Of a stretch of DNA of 58,158 bases, positions 27,542 to 35,579 are shown one piece after another. Source of the stretch: Acidobacteriota bacterium (GTDB lineage: Bacteria; Acidobacteriota; Blastocatellia; Pyrinomonadales; Pyrinomonadaceae). Position numbers and translations under genes: made by a program. The DNA lies in assembly GCA_020199775.1 (NCBI GenBank), contig JAIVJZ010000009.1, positions 1 through 58,158 of the forward strand. The letters run 5' to 3'. The first letter of the stretch is position 1. Each line of letters opens with the position of its first letter. Below the pieces are notes generated by a model. It saw only the letters and a list, made by a program, of their open reading frames with translations. It made no database searches and was not told where the DNA came from.

Positions 27542-28141
27542 TTATTGCTCCGGCGAACTTTCCGAATCGGGATGCGTCTCCTCCGCCCGACGCAGCAGCC
27601 GGAAGCGGTTTTTATCGAACAGGTAATAGTAGGTTGTGCGACCGCCGCGCCCGTCGTAGCGGTTACGCGTGAGCACGAGCAGCTTGCTGTCGGGGCGGAA
27701 GTTCGGGTGGCGCGCGGGGTCTTCATCCGGCGGGCCGGGGATGTCCACATAGTCTACGGGCGGCCAGTACACTTTGCCCGTCCGGGCGTCAACCACGGCC
27801 ACCTGCGCGCAGCCCGTGCCGCACCCCCAGAAAACGACCGCGTAGTGCCCGGCGAAGTTCACTCCCTGACGCGAATCTTCCCTGAGCCTGCTGCGAAACA
27901 TACGCGCCCGCTTGCTGTCCAGAACGACCGGGGCGACGCGACCTCCGTAGATTTCCTTGACCGGGTAATCGCCGAAACGCGGCGGCTCGCTCGTCTTCGC
28001 CGCCCTCGCCACCGCCACCGTCCTGCGCCCGGTGCGCGTGCGCTTTTGCGGGAGAGCGTCGGCGGCCAACGTCGCCAGCGCGAAGAGTATCAGCGCACCG
28101 CCCCTTAGCACGCCCGCCTGTGAGTTAAGTCTTCTCGTCAT
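27542..28141 (-). CDS. Exported hypothetical protein
   Basis: A 199-residue protein with an N-terminal hydrophobic segment (about 10-29) that looks like a signal peptide. The conserved-looking core [37 protein letters not shown] (quoted in part: [19 protein letters not shown]) has two cysteines spaced CGTGC, then beta-strands ([15 protein letters not shown]). I recall this as a recurrent unnamed bacterial family; no function is assured. I chose the ATG at 28141; a TTG two codons earlier is possible. It precedes mqnD by twelve bases. Confidence 0.7.
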   Translation of the reverse strand: MTRRLNSQAGVLRGGALILFALATLAADALPQKRTRTGRRTVAVARAAKTSEPPRFGDYPVKEIYGGRVAPVVLDSKRARMFRSRLREDSRQGVNFAGHYAVVFWGCGTGCAQVAVVDARTGKVYWPPVDYVDIPGPPDEDPARHPNFRPDSKLLVLTRNRYDGRGGRTTYYYLFDKNRFRLLRRAEETHPDSESSPEQ

Positions 28142-28194
28142 GCTCAAAAAAGTTTCGCCGCACGGTCGGCCGCGTCAGTTCGCGCGAGGCCGCG

Positions 28195-28986
28195 TCAGAG
28201 CAGTTGACCGTAATAAACCACCGACTCGTATTCGATGCTGACTACGCCGCCGCGTTGGCGCTCGTCGAAAGCGCGTCGAAGCGCGTCGAACATCGGCTCG
28301 TGATTCGGATGCCCCGCGAGCGGCACGTATGAGGCCGACAGCCAGCGGCCGCGCAGGGCTTCATAATCCAGAACCTGCTCGTGCGCGAAACTCCGCGTGC
28401 CATGGCCGCGCGGGAAAACCTCCGCCATCAATTCCGGGCCGGGGTTCTCGGCCGCGACGATGCGCTCGTAGTCCGTGCCGTAGGCGCGTAGGATGCGTTC
28501 CAGTTCGCGCAGGAACGGCGTCGTGTCAACCCGGCGCATGTTCCACAGCAAAACCAGCCACCCGCCCGGTTTCAGGATGCGCGCGAACTCCGCCCGCGCG
28601 GCTCGCGCGTCGAACCAGTGGAACGCCTGCGCCGCCGTGACGAAATCGACGCTCGCGGCGTCGAGCGTCGTCGCCTCGGCCGTGCCGTTGAGGCTCTCGA
28701 AGTTGGACATCTCGCCCAGAGAGTTTTCGGCCGCGGCGCGCATCGCGTCGTTCGGCTCGACGGCGAAGACCTTGCGGCAGCCCCCCTCGCGCAACAACAT
28801 CTCCGTCCAGATGCCCGTCCCCGCCCCGACATCGGCGACCACCGACGACGCGCTCAAGCCCAACTCCGCGCGCATGAACTCCACGACCGCCGCCGGATAC
28901 TTCGGGCGGTACGCGGCGTAGTTCGCCACGCGCTCGGTGAACCTCTTCGTCGGCTCGGTGTCGAATGGTGTTCCGGCCTTCGTCAT
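28195..28986 (-). CDS. Class I SAM-dependent methyltransferase
   Basis: A 263-residue protein with a Methyltransf_11 core: VVADVGAGTGIWTEMLL (48-64), FAVEPNDAMR, VDFVTAAQAFHWFD and ILKPGGWLVLLWNMRR. The FHWFD motif and N-terminal ANYAAYRPKYPAAVVEFM place it with the group of small-molecule methyltransferases that includes trans-aconitate and ubiquinone/menaquinone-like enzymes. Given mqn genes on both sides a role in demethylmenaquinone methylation is conceivable, but MenG/UbiE motifs are absent and the link is weak. Confidence 0.82.
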   Translation of the reverse strand: MTKAGTPFDTEPTKRFTERVANYAAYRPKYPAAVVEFMRAELGLSASSVVADVGAGTGIWTEMLLREGGCRKVFAVEPNDAMRAAAENSLGEMSNFESLNGTAEATTLDAASVDFVTAAQAFHWFDARAARAEFARILKPGGWLVLLWNMRRVDTTPFLRELERILRAYGTDYERIVAAENPGPELMAEVFPRGHGTRSFAHEQVLDYEALRGRWLSASYVPLAGHPNHEPMFDALRRAFDERQRGGVVSIEYESVVYYGQLL

Positions 28987-28995
28987 AACATGCAG

Positions 28996-29286
28996 CTATT
29001 CTTCTTGCGGTAGTCCCCGGCGAGTCGTGTGAATAATCGCCAGCACTTCGATCCGCTCTTCCTTGATGAGATAGATGATCCGGTAGGAACTTTCGAGCAC
29101 CTGTCGCACCTCGTCAATCTCATACTCCGGCACCATGCGCCCGGCATGCGGGAAAGCGATGATCTGCTCCGAACGTTTCACCAGACGCTCGATAATCCTG
29201 CGCGCATACTCGGGCGACGTCCGCTCGTGATAATCGCGGATCGCCTCAAGTTGGCCGAGCGCCGCATCCGTCCAAAGAACTCTCAC
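28996..29286 (-). CDS. ParE/RelE-type toxin
   Basis: A 96-residue protein of the ParE superfamily: VLWTDAALGQLEAIRDYHERTS (quoted start VLWTDAALGQLEAIRDY), FPHAGRMVPEYEIDEVRQVLE and YRIIYLIKEERIEVLAIIHTTR. ParE toxins inhibit gyrase; RelE ones cleave mRNA. The YRIIYLI strand and HTTR C-terminus are typical. Its start overlaps the end of the antitoxin gene by four bases, the classical antitoxin-first arrangement. The pair lies inside the menaquinone cluster. Confidence 0.9.
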   Translation of the reverse strand: MRVLWTDAALGQLEAIRDYHERTSPEYARRIIERLVKRSEQIIAFPHAGRMVPEYEIDEVRQVLESSYRIIYLIKEERIEVLAIIHTTRRGLPQEE

Positions 29287-29471
29287 TGGCGCAAACCGAA
29301 CCGCGCACGCACCCCTTCAATGTCTGCCACACGGCCTTCGCGGCTGTCTTCAAGCCCGGCCTCAATGGCTTGGCGCACGTAGATTTCGTGCATCAGGTCG
29401 TCCCAGGTGGCATCGTCCGGCAATCGCTCAATCAAACGGCGCGCTTCATCTTTTACTTTTTCTGCTTCCAT
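29283..29471 (-). CDS. Antitoxin of a ParE-type pair
   Basis: A 62-residue acidic protein with EAEKVKDEARRLIERLPDDA followed by TWDDLMHEIYVRQAIEAGLEDSREGRV, the pattern of the ParD-like/CHP02574-type antitoxins, whose C-terminal helix covers the toxin. I chose the ATG at 29471 with AAGGAG nine bases upstream; a TTG at 29480 would sit directly against the ribosome site. It overlaps the toxin gene by four bases. Confidence 0.85.
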   Translation of the reverse strand: MEAEKVKDEARRLIERLPDDATWDDLMHEIYVRQAIEAGLEDSREGRVADIEGVRARFGLRQ

Positions 29472-29525
29472 CGAATCCAACTCCTTAAATTCACGCTGTC
29501 ATTAAAGCGGAACAATACGAGCGGC

Positions 29526-30641
29526 CTAAACCGACAACAACTCCGCCACCGGATGGTAGAGCGTGTCGCGTTCGACGGCCTCGAAACCGGCGTCTTCGAT
29601 GAGCGCGGCGATCTCATGCTTGTTCATCTTCACTTCGTTGTTCGACTCGACCGAGTAGCTTTCGCTGAGTTCGCCGCCTTCGGTGATCGTGCCGTCGAGG
29701 TCGTTCGCGCCGTAGTGCAGCGCGACCTGCGCGATGCGCTTGCCGAGCATCACCCAGTAGGCTTTGATGTGCGGGAAGTTGTCGAGCATGAGACGCGCGA
29801 CGGCGATGGTCTTCAGCGAATCGACGCCTGACGGCCCCGGACATTGAGAAAGCTTCGTCCCTTCGGGGTAGAAGGCGAGCGGGATGAAGCACTGGAAACC
29901 GCCCGACGCGTCCTGCTGCTCGCGCAGGCGGACGAAGTGATCCACGCGGTCTTCGGTGGATTCGACGTGGCCGTAGAGCATCGTCGCGTTGGAGCGCAAA
30001 CCGGCGGCGTGGACTTTGCCCGCCAGAGCAAGCCAGCGTTCGGCGTCCGTCTTGTGCGCGCAAATCCGCGAACGCGTCGGCTCGCGGAAAATCTCCGCGC
30101 CGCCGCCGGGGCACGAATCCATCCCCGCCTCTTTCAGACGCTCGATCACGTCCTCGTCGCGCATCTTGTAGAAGTCGGCCATGTGGTCGAGTTCGACCAT
30201 GGTGAAGGCTTTGAGGTGAAGCTGCGGGTAGGCGCGTTTCAGACTCGCCAGCAAGTCCGTGTAGTACTTGAACGGCAGCTTCGTGTTCAACCCGCCGACG
30301 ATGTGCAACTCCGTCGCGCCCTCGGCCACCGCCTTGCCCGCGATCCCGATGGCCTCTTCGACGTTGTGCGTGTAGGCGTCGGGCATGCGCGGCGTGCGGT
30401 AGAAGCCGCAGAACTTGCAGTCGGCGTAACAGACGTTCGTGTAGTTGAAATGCCGGTTGACGTTGAAGTAGGTGCGCCGCCCGTGCAGGCGACGGCGGAC
30501 GCCGTCGGCCAGTTTCGCGAGCGCGGCCAGATCGTCCGTCGCGTACAAGGCCAGCCCGTCGTCGAAAGACAGACGCTCGCCCGCTTCGACTTTGGAAGCG
30601 AGCCGGTTGAGTTGCGGGTCGTGTGAAAAATCCATGTTCAT
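29526..30641 (-). CDS. mqnE: Aminofutalosine synthase MqnE
   Basis: MqnE is a radical SAM enzyme that joins SAM-derived adenosyl to 3-[(1-carboxyvinyl)oxy]benzoate, the second step of futalosine-type menaquinone synthesis. The 371 residues have the cluster motif [12 protein letters not shown] (CxxxCxxC) and [10 protein letters not shown] before it, [14 protein letters not shown], and GGGAEIF. The ATG at 30641 is supported by AGAGATCG upstream. MqnD lies downstream and a UbiA/UbiX pair upstream; MqnA, B and C are not in the window. The intervening methyltransferase and toxin-antitoxin genes break up the cluster. Confidence 0.95.
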   Translation of the reverse strand: MNMDFSHDPQLNRLASKVEAGERLSFDDGLALYATDDLAALAKLADGVRRRLHGRRTYFNVNRHFNYTNVCYADCKFCGFYRTPRMPDAYTHNVEEAIGIAGKAVAEGATELHIVGGLNTKLPFKYYTDLLASLKRAYPQLHLKAFTMVELDHMADFYKMRDEDVIERLKEAGMDSCPGGGAEIFREPTRSRICAHKTDAERWLALAGKVHAAGLRSNATMLYGHVESTEDRVDHFVRLREQQDASGGFQCFIPLAFYPEGTKLSQCPGPSGVDSLKTIAVARLMLDNFPHIKAYWVMLGKRIAQVALHYGANDLDGTITEGGELSESYSVESNNEVKMNKHEIAALIEDAGFEAVERDTLYHPVAELLSV

Positions 30642-30653
30642 TATTTCGATCTC

Positions 30654-31265
30654 TTAGTCCCAGATTTCTTGTAACTCCAACTCCATGCCACGCAGCAAAG
30701 GCTCGCCGGAAACGGTATGCGGGTCGTCCAACCCCTCGACGCCCGTGCCGGGACGGTAGACGGAGACCCGTCGCTCCTGCGGGTCGATGAGCCAGCCGAG
30801 TTGCGCGCCGTTCGCCATGTACTCTTCCATCTTCTGCCGCAGATTTTTGAGCGTGTCCGTGCGCGAACGCAACCCCACGACGAAATCGGGGCAGAGCGGC
30901 GGAAAGCGTTCCTGTTCATCTTCCGTCAGCGCGTCCCATCGTTCGTTGCTCACCCACGCGAAATCCGGCGAACGCTTCGCGCCGTTGGGCAACGTAAAAA
31001 TGGTGGACGAGTCGAAGGCTCGGCCACTTTTATCTTCTAAAGCCCATGTCGTGAGACGCGTTATGAGGATGGCATTCCGTAAGCCGGATTTTCCGCCGGT
31101 GGGAGGCATGATGATGAGGTCTCCTTCGCTGGTGAGTTCGAGGCTCAGGTCAGGATTAAGCCGGCAGAATTCGTAGAACTCCTGCTCGCTCATTTTCTTC
31201 AAGACCGGGCTGAAGTGGATCACGAGCGGCTCGATTTCGGCGGCGGTTGAAGTTGTTGCACTCAT
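30654..31265 (-). CDS. Uma2-family (DUF820) putative nuclease
   Basis: A 203-residue protein of the Uma2/DUF820 family, which has a PD-(D/E)XK-like fold. Signs are SEQEFYEFCRLNPDLSLELT, GDLIIMPPTGG, PDFAWVSNERWDAL, and CPDFVVGLRSRTDTLKNLRQKMEEYMANG with LGWLIDP near the end. The function of the family is uncertain; it is abundant in cyanobacteria and some acidobacteria and may not be an active nuclease. I chose the ATG at 31265 with GGGAG nine bases upstream over an extension to 31328. It lies between mqnE and the UbiA gene on the same strand. Confidence 0.87.
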   Translation of the reverse strand: MSATTSTAAEIEPLVIHFSPVLKKMSEQEFYEFCRLNPDLSLELTSEGDLIIMPPTGGKSGLRNAILITRLTTWALEDKSGRAFDSSTIFTLPNGAKRSPDFAWVSNERWDALTEDEQERFPPLCPDFVVGLRSRTDTLKNLRQKMEEYMANGAQLGWLIDPQERRVSVYRPGTGVEGLDDPHTVSGEPLLRGMELELQEIWD

Positions 31266-31311
31266 AGTTAATTTCTCCCTTCCGGCTGATCGACCGAACG
31301 ACGATGAAGAC

Positions 31312-32199
31312 TTATAGCTTTCCCACAAACACCGCGCCGCCGAAAGTGACGAACAGGATCACGCTGACGAAGGCGTTCGTCGTGAAGAACGCGGCGTTCA
31401 GGCGGCTGAGATCGTCGGCGCGCACGAGCGAGTGTTGATAGACGAGCAGCACGCCGGTGGCGACGACGCCGACGAGCGCGAGCGCGCCGGGCGTCGCCGC
31501 CGAGTATAGCGCGACGAGCGCGGCGAACGCCCCGGCGTGGAGCAGTCGCGAAATCCTGAGCGCGGCGGGGATGCCGACGCGCGCCGGGATCGAACGCAAG
31601 CCCGCGCGGCGGTCGAAGTCGTAGTCCTGACAGGCGTAGAGCACGTCGAACCCGGCCGTCCAGAGCAGCACGACGAGCGAGAGCAGGAGCGGCACGGGGC
31701 TATCGATTGCGCCCCGCACGGCGATCCACGCGCCCGCCGGAGCGATGCACAGGCACCAGCCGAGCGCGAGGTGTGAGAGCGACGTGAAACGCTTCGTGTA
31801 TGAATAGAGCAGCACGCTCGCGAGCGCGACGGGCGCGAGCAGGAGTGTCAGGCGATTCAACATCGACGCCGCGACGAAGAAGAGCGCGGCCGACGCGAGC
31901 GTGAACGCCCACGCGAATTTCAAAGAGAGCAGCCCCGCCGGGATGGCGCGCCCGCTCGTGCGCGGGTTGGCCGCGTCGTACTTGTGATCGGCGATGCGGT
32001 TGAAAGCCATCGCAGCGGAACGCGCGCCCACCATCGCCACGGTGATCCAGAGCAACTGCCGGACGGGCGGCAACCCCCGCGCCGCCAGCACCGCGCCGAG
32101 CAGCGCGAAGGGCAACGCAAAGAGCGTGTGCTCGATCTTGATCATTTCGAGCGTCGTGCGGATGCTTCGCGTCGTCGTGTTGGTTAATTCGGAAGTCAT
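31312..32199 (-). CDS. mqnP: UbiA-family prenyltransferase, probably menaquinone type
   Basis: A 295-residue membrane protein with about eight hydrophobic segments. The two Asp-rich prenyl-diphosphate sites are [16 protein letters not shown] (NxxxDxxxD) and [21 protein letters not shown] (DxxxD-like). Members attach polyprenyl to 4-hydroxybenzoate or, as MqnP, to 1,4-dihydroxy-6-naphthoate. With mqnE and mqnD beside it, the MqnP role is the better inference. I chose the ATG at 32199; a TTG one codon earlier is possible. It follows the UbiX gene by 18 bases. Confidence 0.85.
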   Translation of the reverse strand: MTSELTNTTTRSIRTTLEMIKIEHTLFALPFALLGAVLAARGLPPVRQLLWITVAMVGARSAAMAFNRIADHKYDAANPRTSGRAIPAGLLSLKFAWAFTLASAALFFVAASMLNRLTLLLAPVALASVLLYSYTKRFTSLSHLALGWCLCIAPAGAWIAVRGAIDSPVPLLLSLVVLLWTAGFDVLYACQDYDFDRRAGLRSIPARVGIPAALRISRLLHAGAFAALVALYSAATPGALALVGVVATGVLLVYQHSLVRADDLSRLNAAFFTTNAFVSVILFVTFGGAVFVGKL

Positions 32200-32217
32200 C
32201 AAACTTGTCGGTTCGTT

Positions 32218-32859
32218 TCAGTCGCCGTCGGCGGCGGCGGTCGCGTTCGCCATCGACGGGTCGCCTTGCCACTGGGTGCGCCGCGAGTGGGGCACGCCGA
32301 ATTGATCGAGCACGCGGAAGACGAGATGATCGACCAACTCTTCGATGCTCTGCGGGCGGTGGTAGAAGCCCGGGCTGGCGGGCAGGATGCGTGCCCCGGC
32401 GCGCGAGAGCCGCAGCATGTTCTCAAGGTGGATGGCGTTGTAAGGCGACTCGCGCGGCACGATGACGAGCTTGCGCCCTTCCTTCAGCGTCACGTCGGCG
32501 GCGCGGTGAATGAGGTTCGTCCCCGCGCCCGAAGCGATTGCGCCGAGCGTGCCCATCGAACACGGGATGATCATCATCCCGGCCTGCGGGTGAGAGCCGG
32601 AGGCGGGCGTCGCCGCCATGTTGTCGAGGCGATGCAGGCGAATCAGTTTCGACTCCGGCGCGACGCCGACCCACTCGTTGATCGTGCGCGCGTCACCGCC
32701 CTGCAAGTTCGCGCCCAGTTCGACGCGCGCCACGATTTGCGCCGCCTCCGACATGATCAAATTGATCCGCTCGACCACGCCGCTCGACGCCAGATGAATC
32801 AGCGTGCGGTGCGCGTAGAGCGCGCCCGAAGCTCCCGTGATGGCGACAGTCAGTTCCAT
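32218..32859 (-). CDS. ubiX: UbiX-type flavin prenyltransferase
   Basis: UbiX makes the prenylated FMN cofactor of UbiD-type decarboxylases. The 213 residues match, with AITGASGALYAHRTLIHL (6-23), MSEAAQIV, MMIIPCSMGTLGAIASG, ADVTLKEGRKLVIVPRESPYN and a C-terminal GFYHRPQSIEELVDHLV. In the futalosine pathway a UbiX/UbiD-like pair removes the carboxyl group of the naphthoate; no UbiD is in the window. It heads the operon with the UbiA gene. Confidence 0.93.
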   Translation of the reverse strand: MELTVAITGASGALYAHRTLIHLASSGVVERINLIMSEAAQIVARVELGANLQGGDARTINEWVGVAPESKLIRLHRLDNMAATPASGSHPQAGMMIIPCSMGTLGAIASGAGTNLIHRAADVTLKEGRKLVIVPRESPYNAIHLENMLRLSRAGARILPASPGFYHRPQSIEELVDHLVFRVLDQFGVPHSRRTQWQGDPSMANATAAADGD

Positions 32860-33109
32860 AAGTCGTGCCGCGCGAGGGCGCGAATTTCACGCCGCGCGGA
32901 AAAATGAATGGTAAAGCAAAAGCGCGCCGATGGCTAACGCCACATGCGCCGCCTGCGCGCGCCCTTTCCGGCGCGCGCAGGGCGGCCGTGATTCACCCAC
33001 ACGAATCGCAGGGTTGCGGCGAAAGCGGCGCGCACGCGATTTGTCGCCGCGCGAGCGTTCGATGCTAGAATGGCGCGAAGGCCGGACGGATCGGTTAGTT
33101 CGAGACGAG

Positions 33110-33889
33110 ATGAATTTAAGCGAAATAGAAGAACTGCTACGCGCGCACCAGACGGGCGACATGGAGACGGCGGAGGCGGCGCGGCGGCTCGCCAACCTGC
33201 ATTACGAAGACATCGAGCACACGCGCATCGACCACGCGCGGGCGGCGCGACAGGGTTTCCCGGAAGTCGTCTTCGGGGCGGGGAAGTCGCGCAGGCAAAT
33301 CTGCGAGATCGTCGAACGTCTCGTCGCGCGCTCGCCCAACGTCCTCGTCACGCGCACTGACGCGGCGACTTACGGCGAGGTGCGCAACATCGTGACCGAC
33401 GCCGAGTGGCACGAGTCGGCGCGTTTGATTCGCATCAGGCGCGACCCGACGGAACTGGGCGTGGGCGAGGTCGGCGTTGTGACCGCCGGGACGAGCGACA
33501 TCCCCGTGGCCGAAGAGGCGGCGCTCGTGGCCGAAGCGATGGGCAACCGCGTGGCGCGCATCTGGGACGCGGGCGTGGCGGGCATCCACCGCTTGTTCGC
33601 CGAGCGCGAACGCCTGCTCGGCTTTCGCGTCATCGTCGTCGCGGCCGGGATGGAGGGCGCGCTGCCGTCGGTGGTCGGCGGGTTGGTCTCGGTGCCCGTC
33701 ATCGCCGTGCCGACGAGCATCGGCTACGGCGCGTCGTTCGGCGGCGTCGCCGCGTTGCTCGGCATGCTCAACTCGTGCTCCTCGAACGTCACGGTCGTCA
33801 ACATCGACAACGGCTTCGGCGCGGGCTTCGTCGCCAGTTTGATCAACCGCAAGTGGAACGATGGACGCGGGACGACGAACGCGGAATGA
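33110..33889 (+). CDS. larB: Pyridinium-3,5-biscarboxylic acid mononucleotide synthase LarB
   Basis: LarB carboxylates nicotinic acid adenine dinucleotide in the first step to the nickel-pincer cofactor of lactate racemase. The C-terminal half is PurE-like: VGVVTAGTSDIPVAEEA, GNRVARIWDAGVAGIHR, AAGMEGALPSVVGGLVSVPVIAVPTSIGYG. Residues 1-50 (LRAHQTGDMETAEAARRLANL) fit the family. The 259-residue protein carries an extra tail NDGRGTTNAE encoded by the adjacent heptad repeat; the normal end is near GAGFVASLINR. No LarC or LarE is in the window. Its stop overlaps the start of the lipase gene as ATGA. Confidence 0.88.
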   Translation: MNLSEIEELLRAHQTGDMETAEAARRLANLHYEDIEHTRIDHARAARQGFPEVVFGAGKSRRQICEIVERLVARSPNVLVTRTDAATYGEVRNIVTDAEWHESARLIRIRRDPTELGVGEVGVVTAGTSDIPVAEEAALVAEAMGNRVARIWDAGVAGIHRLFAERERLLGFRVIVVAAGMEGALPSVVGGLVSVPVIAVPTSIGYGASFGGVAALLGMLNSCSSNVTVVNIDNGFGAGFVASLINRKWNDGRGTTNAE

Positions 33890-33952
33890 GAAATCATAAG
33901 ACGCTCAGCGGCGGTTCTTGCCTCCGCGTTCCGCCTTCCGCGTTCATCGTTT
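33856..33952. repeat. Heptad inverted repeat inside coding sequence
   Basis: The left arm reads GAACGAT, GGACGCG, GGACGAC, GAACGCG, GAATGAG, AAATCAT (33856-33897); the right arm (about 33921-33952) is its approximate reverse complement. It encodes the last ten residues and stop of LarB and part of the N-terminal signal region of the lipase, so both gene ends were remodelled by the repeat. Confidence 0.8.
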
Positions 33953-35394
33953 TTTTGATTATCGCGCAGGCCATCATCATGCCCGGCTGCGGCGCGCGGC
34001 GCACGCCCGACCTCGAACGCATCTTCGCCCCGGCGCGCGCGCGCAAAGACAAAACACCCGTCATCGTCATCCCCGGCATACTCGGTTCGCAACTGATGAA
34101 CCGGCGCACGCGCGAAGTCGTCTGGCCTTCGGCGTTTCGTTCCTCGACCGACGGGCTGAGTTTGCCGACGCTGCCCGACCTCGCCTCGAACCGCGACGAA
34201 CTCGTCGCCGAACGCATCGTCGAGACGGCGAAACTCGCGCGCCTCGCCCCGGACATTTACGTCTATTACGAACTCTTAAACGCGCTGCGACGCTTCGGCA
34301 ACTACCGCGACGGCGACTGGGACAACCCGCCGCCCGAAGGCGACCGCGATACGTTCTACGTCTTCCCTTACGACTGGCGGCGCGACAACGTCGAGTCGGC
34401 GCAACTGCTCTTCCGACGCGTCGAGGAGTTGAAACGAAAACTGGGTCGCCCCGACCTGCGCTTCAACATCGTCGCGCATTCGATGGGCGGCCTCGTCTCG
34501 CGCTACGCGGCGATGTACGGCGACGCCGATCTGCCCGGAGGCGAGGCCGCGCCGCAGCCCACTTGGGCGGGCGCGCGCCACATCAAAAAAATCTTCATGT
34601 TCGGCACACCCAACGAGGGCACGATGGAGGCTTTCGCCACGCTCCTCGAAGGCTATTCGATCAACGAGGGCTTGCGCCGCCGCGTCCGACTGCTCAACAA
34701 GCTCTCGCGCGAAGACGCCGTGACGATCCCTTCGATCTACCAACTGCTCCCGCACCCGGAAGCCGTCCGCTTTCTCGATCAAAACCTCGTGCCGGTCGAA
34801 GTTGATTTTTACGACCCCGAAGTGTGGCGCAAGTACAAGTGGTCGCCGATCAACGACGACGAGTTTCGCGCCCGCTACGAGCGCGGGCGGGTGCGCGACG
34901 AGGAAGGCGCGCCCCACCACGCCACGCTCGCCGATCTCGACGCCTATTTCGCCGCCGCCCTCGCGCGCGCGCGCCGCTTCCATGCCGCCCTCGACGCACA
35001 CGCCGACGCGGGCGCGACCTCGCCGTCCCCCGTCGCGCTCTACGTCTTCGGCGGCGACTGCGAAGAGACCCTGAACGCGCCCGTCATCCTGCGCGACGAG
35101 CGGCGCGGCCGCTGGCGAACGCTCACCGAGCCGCGCGACATACGCGACGCTGCGGGGCGCAAGATCAAACGCAGAGATGTGATCCGCGCGATGTACGAAC
35201 CCGGCGACGGGCGCGTCACGCGTCGCTCGCTTTTGGGCGAGCGGCTCGACGCGCCGCGCCGCAGCCAGTTCTTCGACACGCCGCTCCCCATCGCCTACGG
35301 CGTCTTCGCCTGCGACCTCCACAGCGAACTCCAAAACAACAAGACGCTGCAAGACAACGCCCTCACCCTGTTGATTAACGAAGTGTTGAACTAG
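33886..35394 (+). CDS. LCAT-like alpha/beta-hydrolase, putative lipoprotein
   Basis: A 502-residue protein with an N-terminal hydrophobic segment (19-33) and PGC at 33-35, possibly a lipobox. The LCAT domain shows VIPGILGSQL (61-70), FYVFPYDWRRDN (157-168), the nucleophile elbow AHSMGG (Ser 199), and near the end GDGRVTRRSLL with Asp and CDLHSELQ with His for the triad. Family members are lipases or acyltransferases acting on phospholipids. The start at 33886 overlaps the larB stop. Residues about 12-24 come from a heptad repeat, so the original signal peptide may have been altered. Confidence 0.82.
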   Translation: MRNHKTLSGGSCLRVPPSAFIVFLIIAQAIIMPGCGARRTPDLERIFAPARARKDKTPVIVIPGILGSQLMNRRTREVVWPSAFRSSTDGLSLPTLPDLASNRDELVAERIVETAKLARLAPDIYVYYELLNALRRFGNYRDGDWDNPPPEGDRDTFYVFPYDWRRDNVESAQLLFRRVEELKRKLGRPDLRFNIVAHSMGGLVSRYAAMYGDADLPGGEAAPQPTWAGARHIKKIFMFGTPNEGTMEAFATLLEGYSINEGLRRRVRLLNKLSREDAVTIPSIYQLLPHPEAVRFLDQNLVPVEVDFYDPEVWRKYKWSPINDDEFRARYERGRVRDEEGAPHHATLADLDAYFAAALARARRFHAALDAHADAGATSPSPVALYVFGGDCEETLNAPVILRDERRGRWRTLTEPRDIRDAAGRKIKRRDVIRAMYEPGDGRVTRRSLLGERLDAPRRSQFFDTPLPIAYGVFACDLHSELQNNKTLQDNALTLLINEVLN

Positions 35395-35577
35395 AACGAC
35401 GAACGATGAACGCGGAACGATGAACGATGAAGTGATAGCTGTCCGCCGTTAGTCGGTTGTCCGTTGTCCGTTGCCTGTAACTCTCTCTTGGCTAAAGATG
35501 GATTTGAACAACTGACAACTGACAACTGACAAAGAACAGTCTTAACTTCATCGTTCATCGTTCCGCGTTCATCGTTT
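35394..35577. repeat. Nested double heptad inverted repeat
   Basis: The outer arms are GAACGAT-type heptads (35394-35433 and 35544-35577); inside lies a second pair with TTGTCCG heptads on the left (to about 35478) and CAACTGA heptads on the right (35508-35532). It fills the whole space between the convergent stop codons of the lipase and the oxoamine synthase. Confidence 0.85.
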
Positions 35578-35579
35578 AG

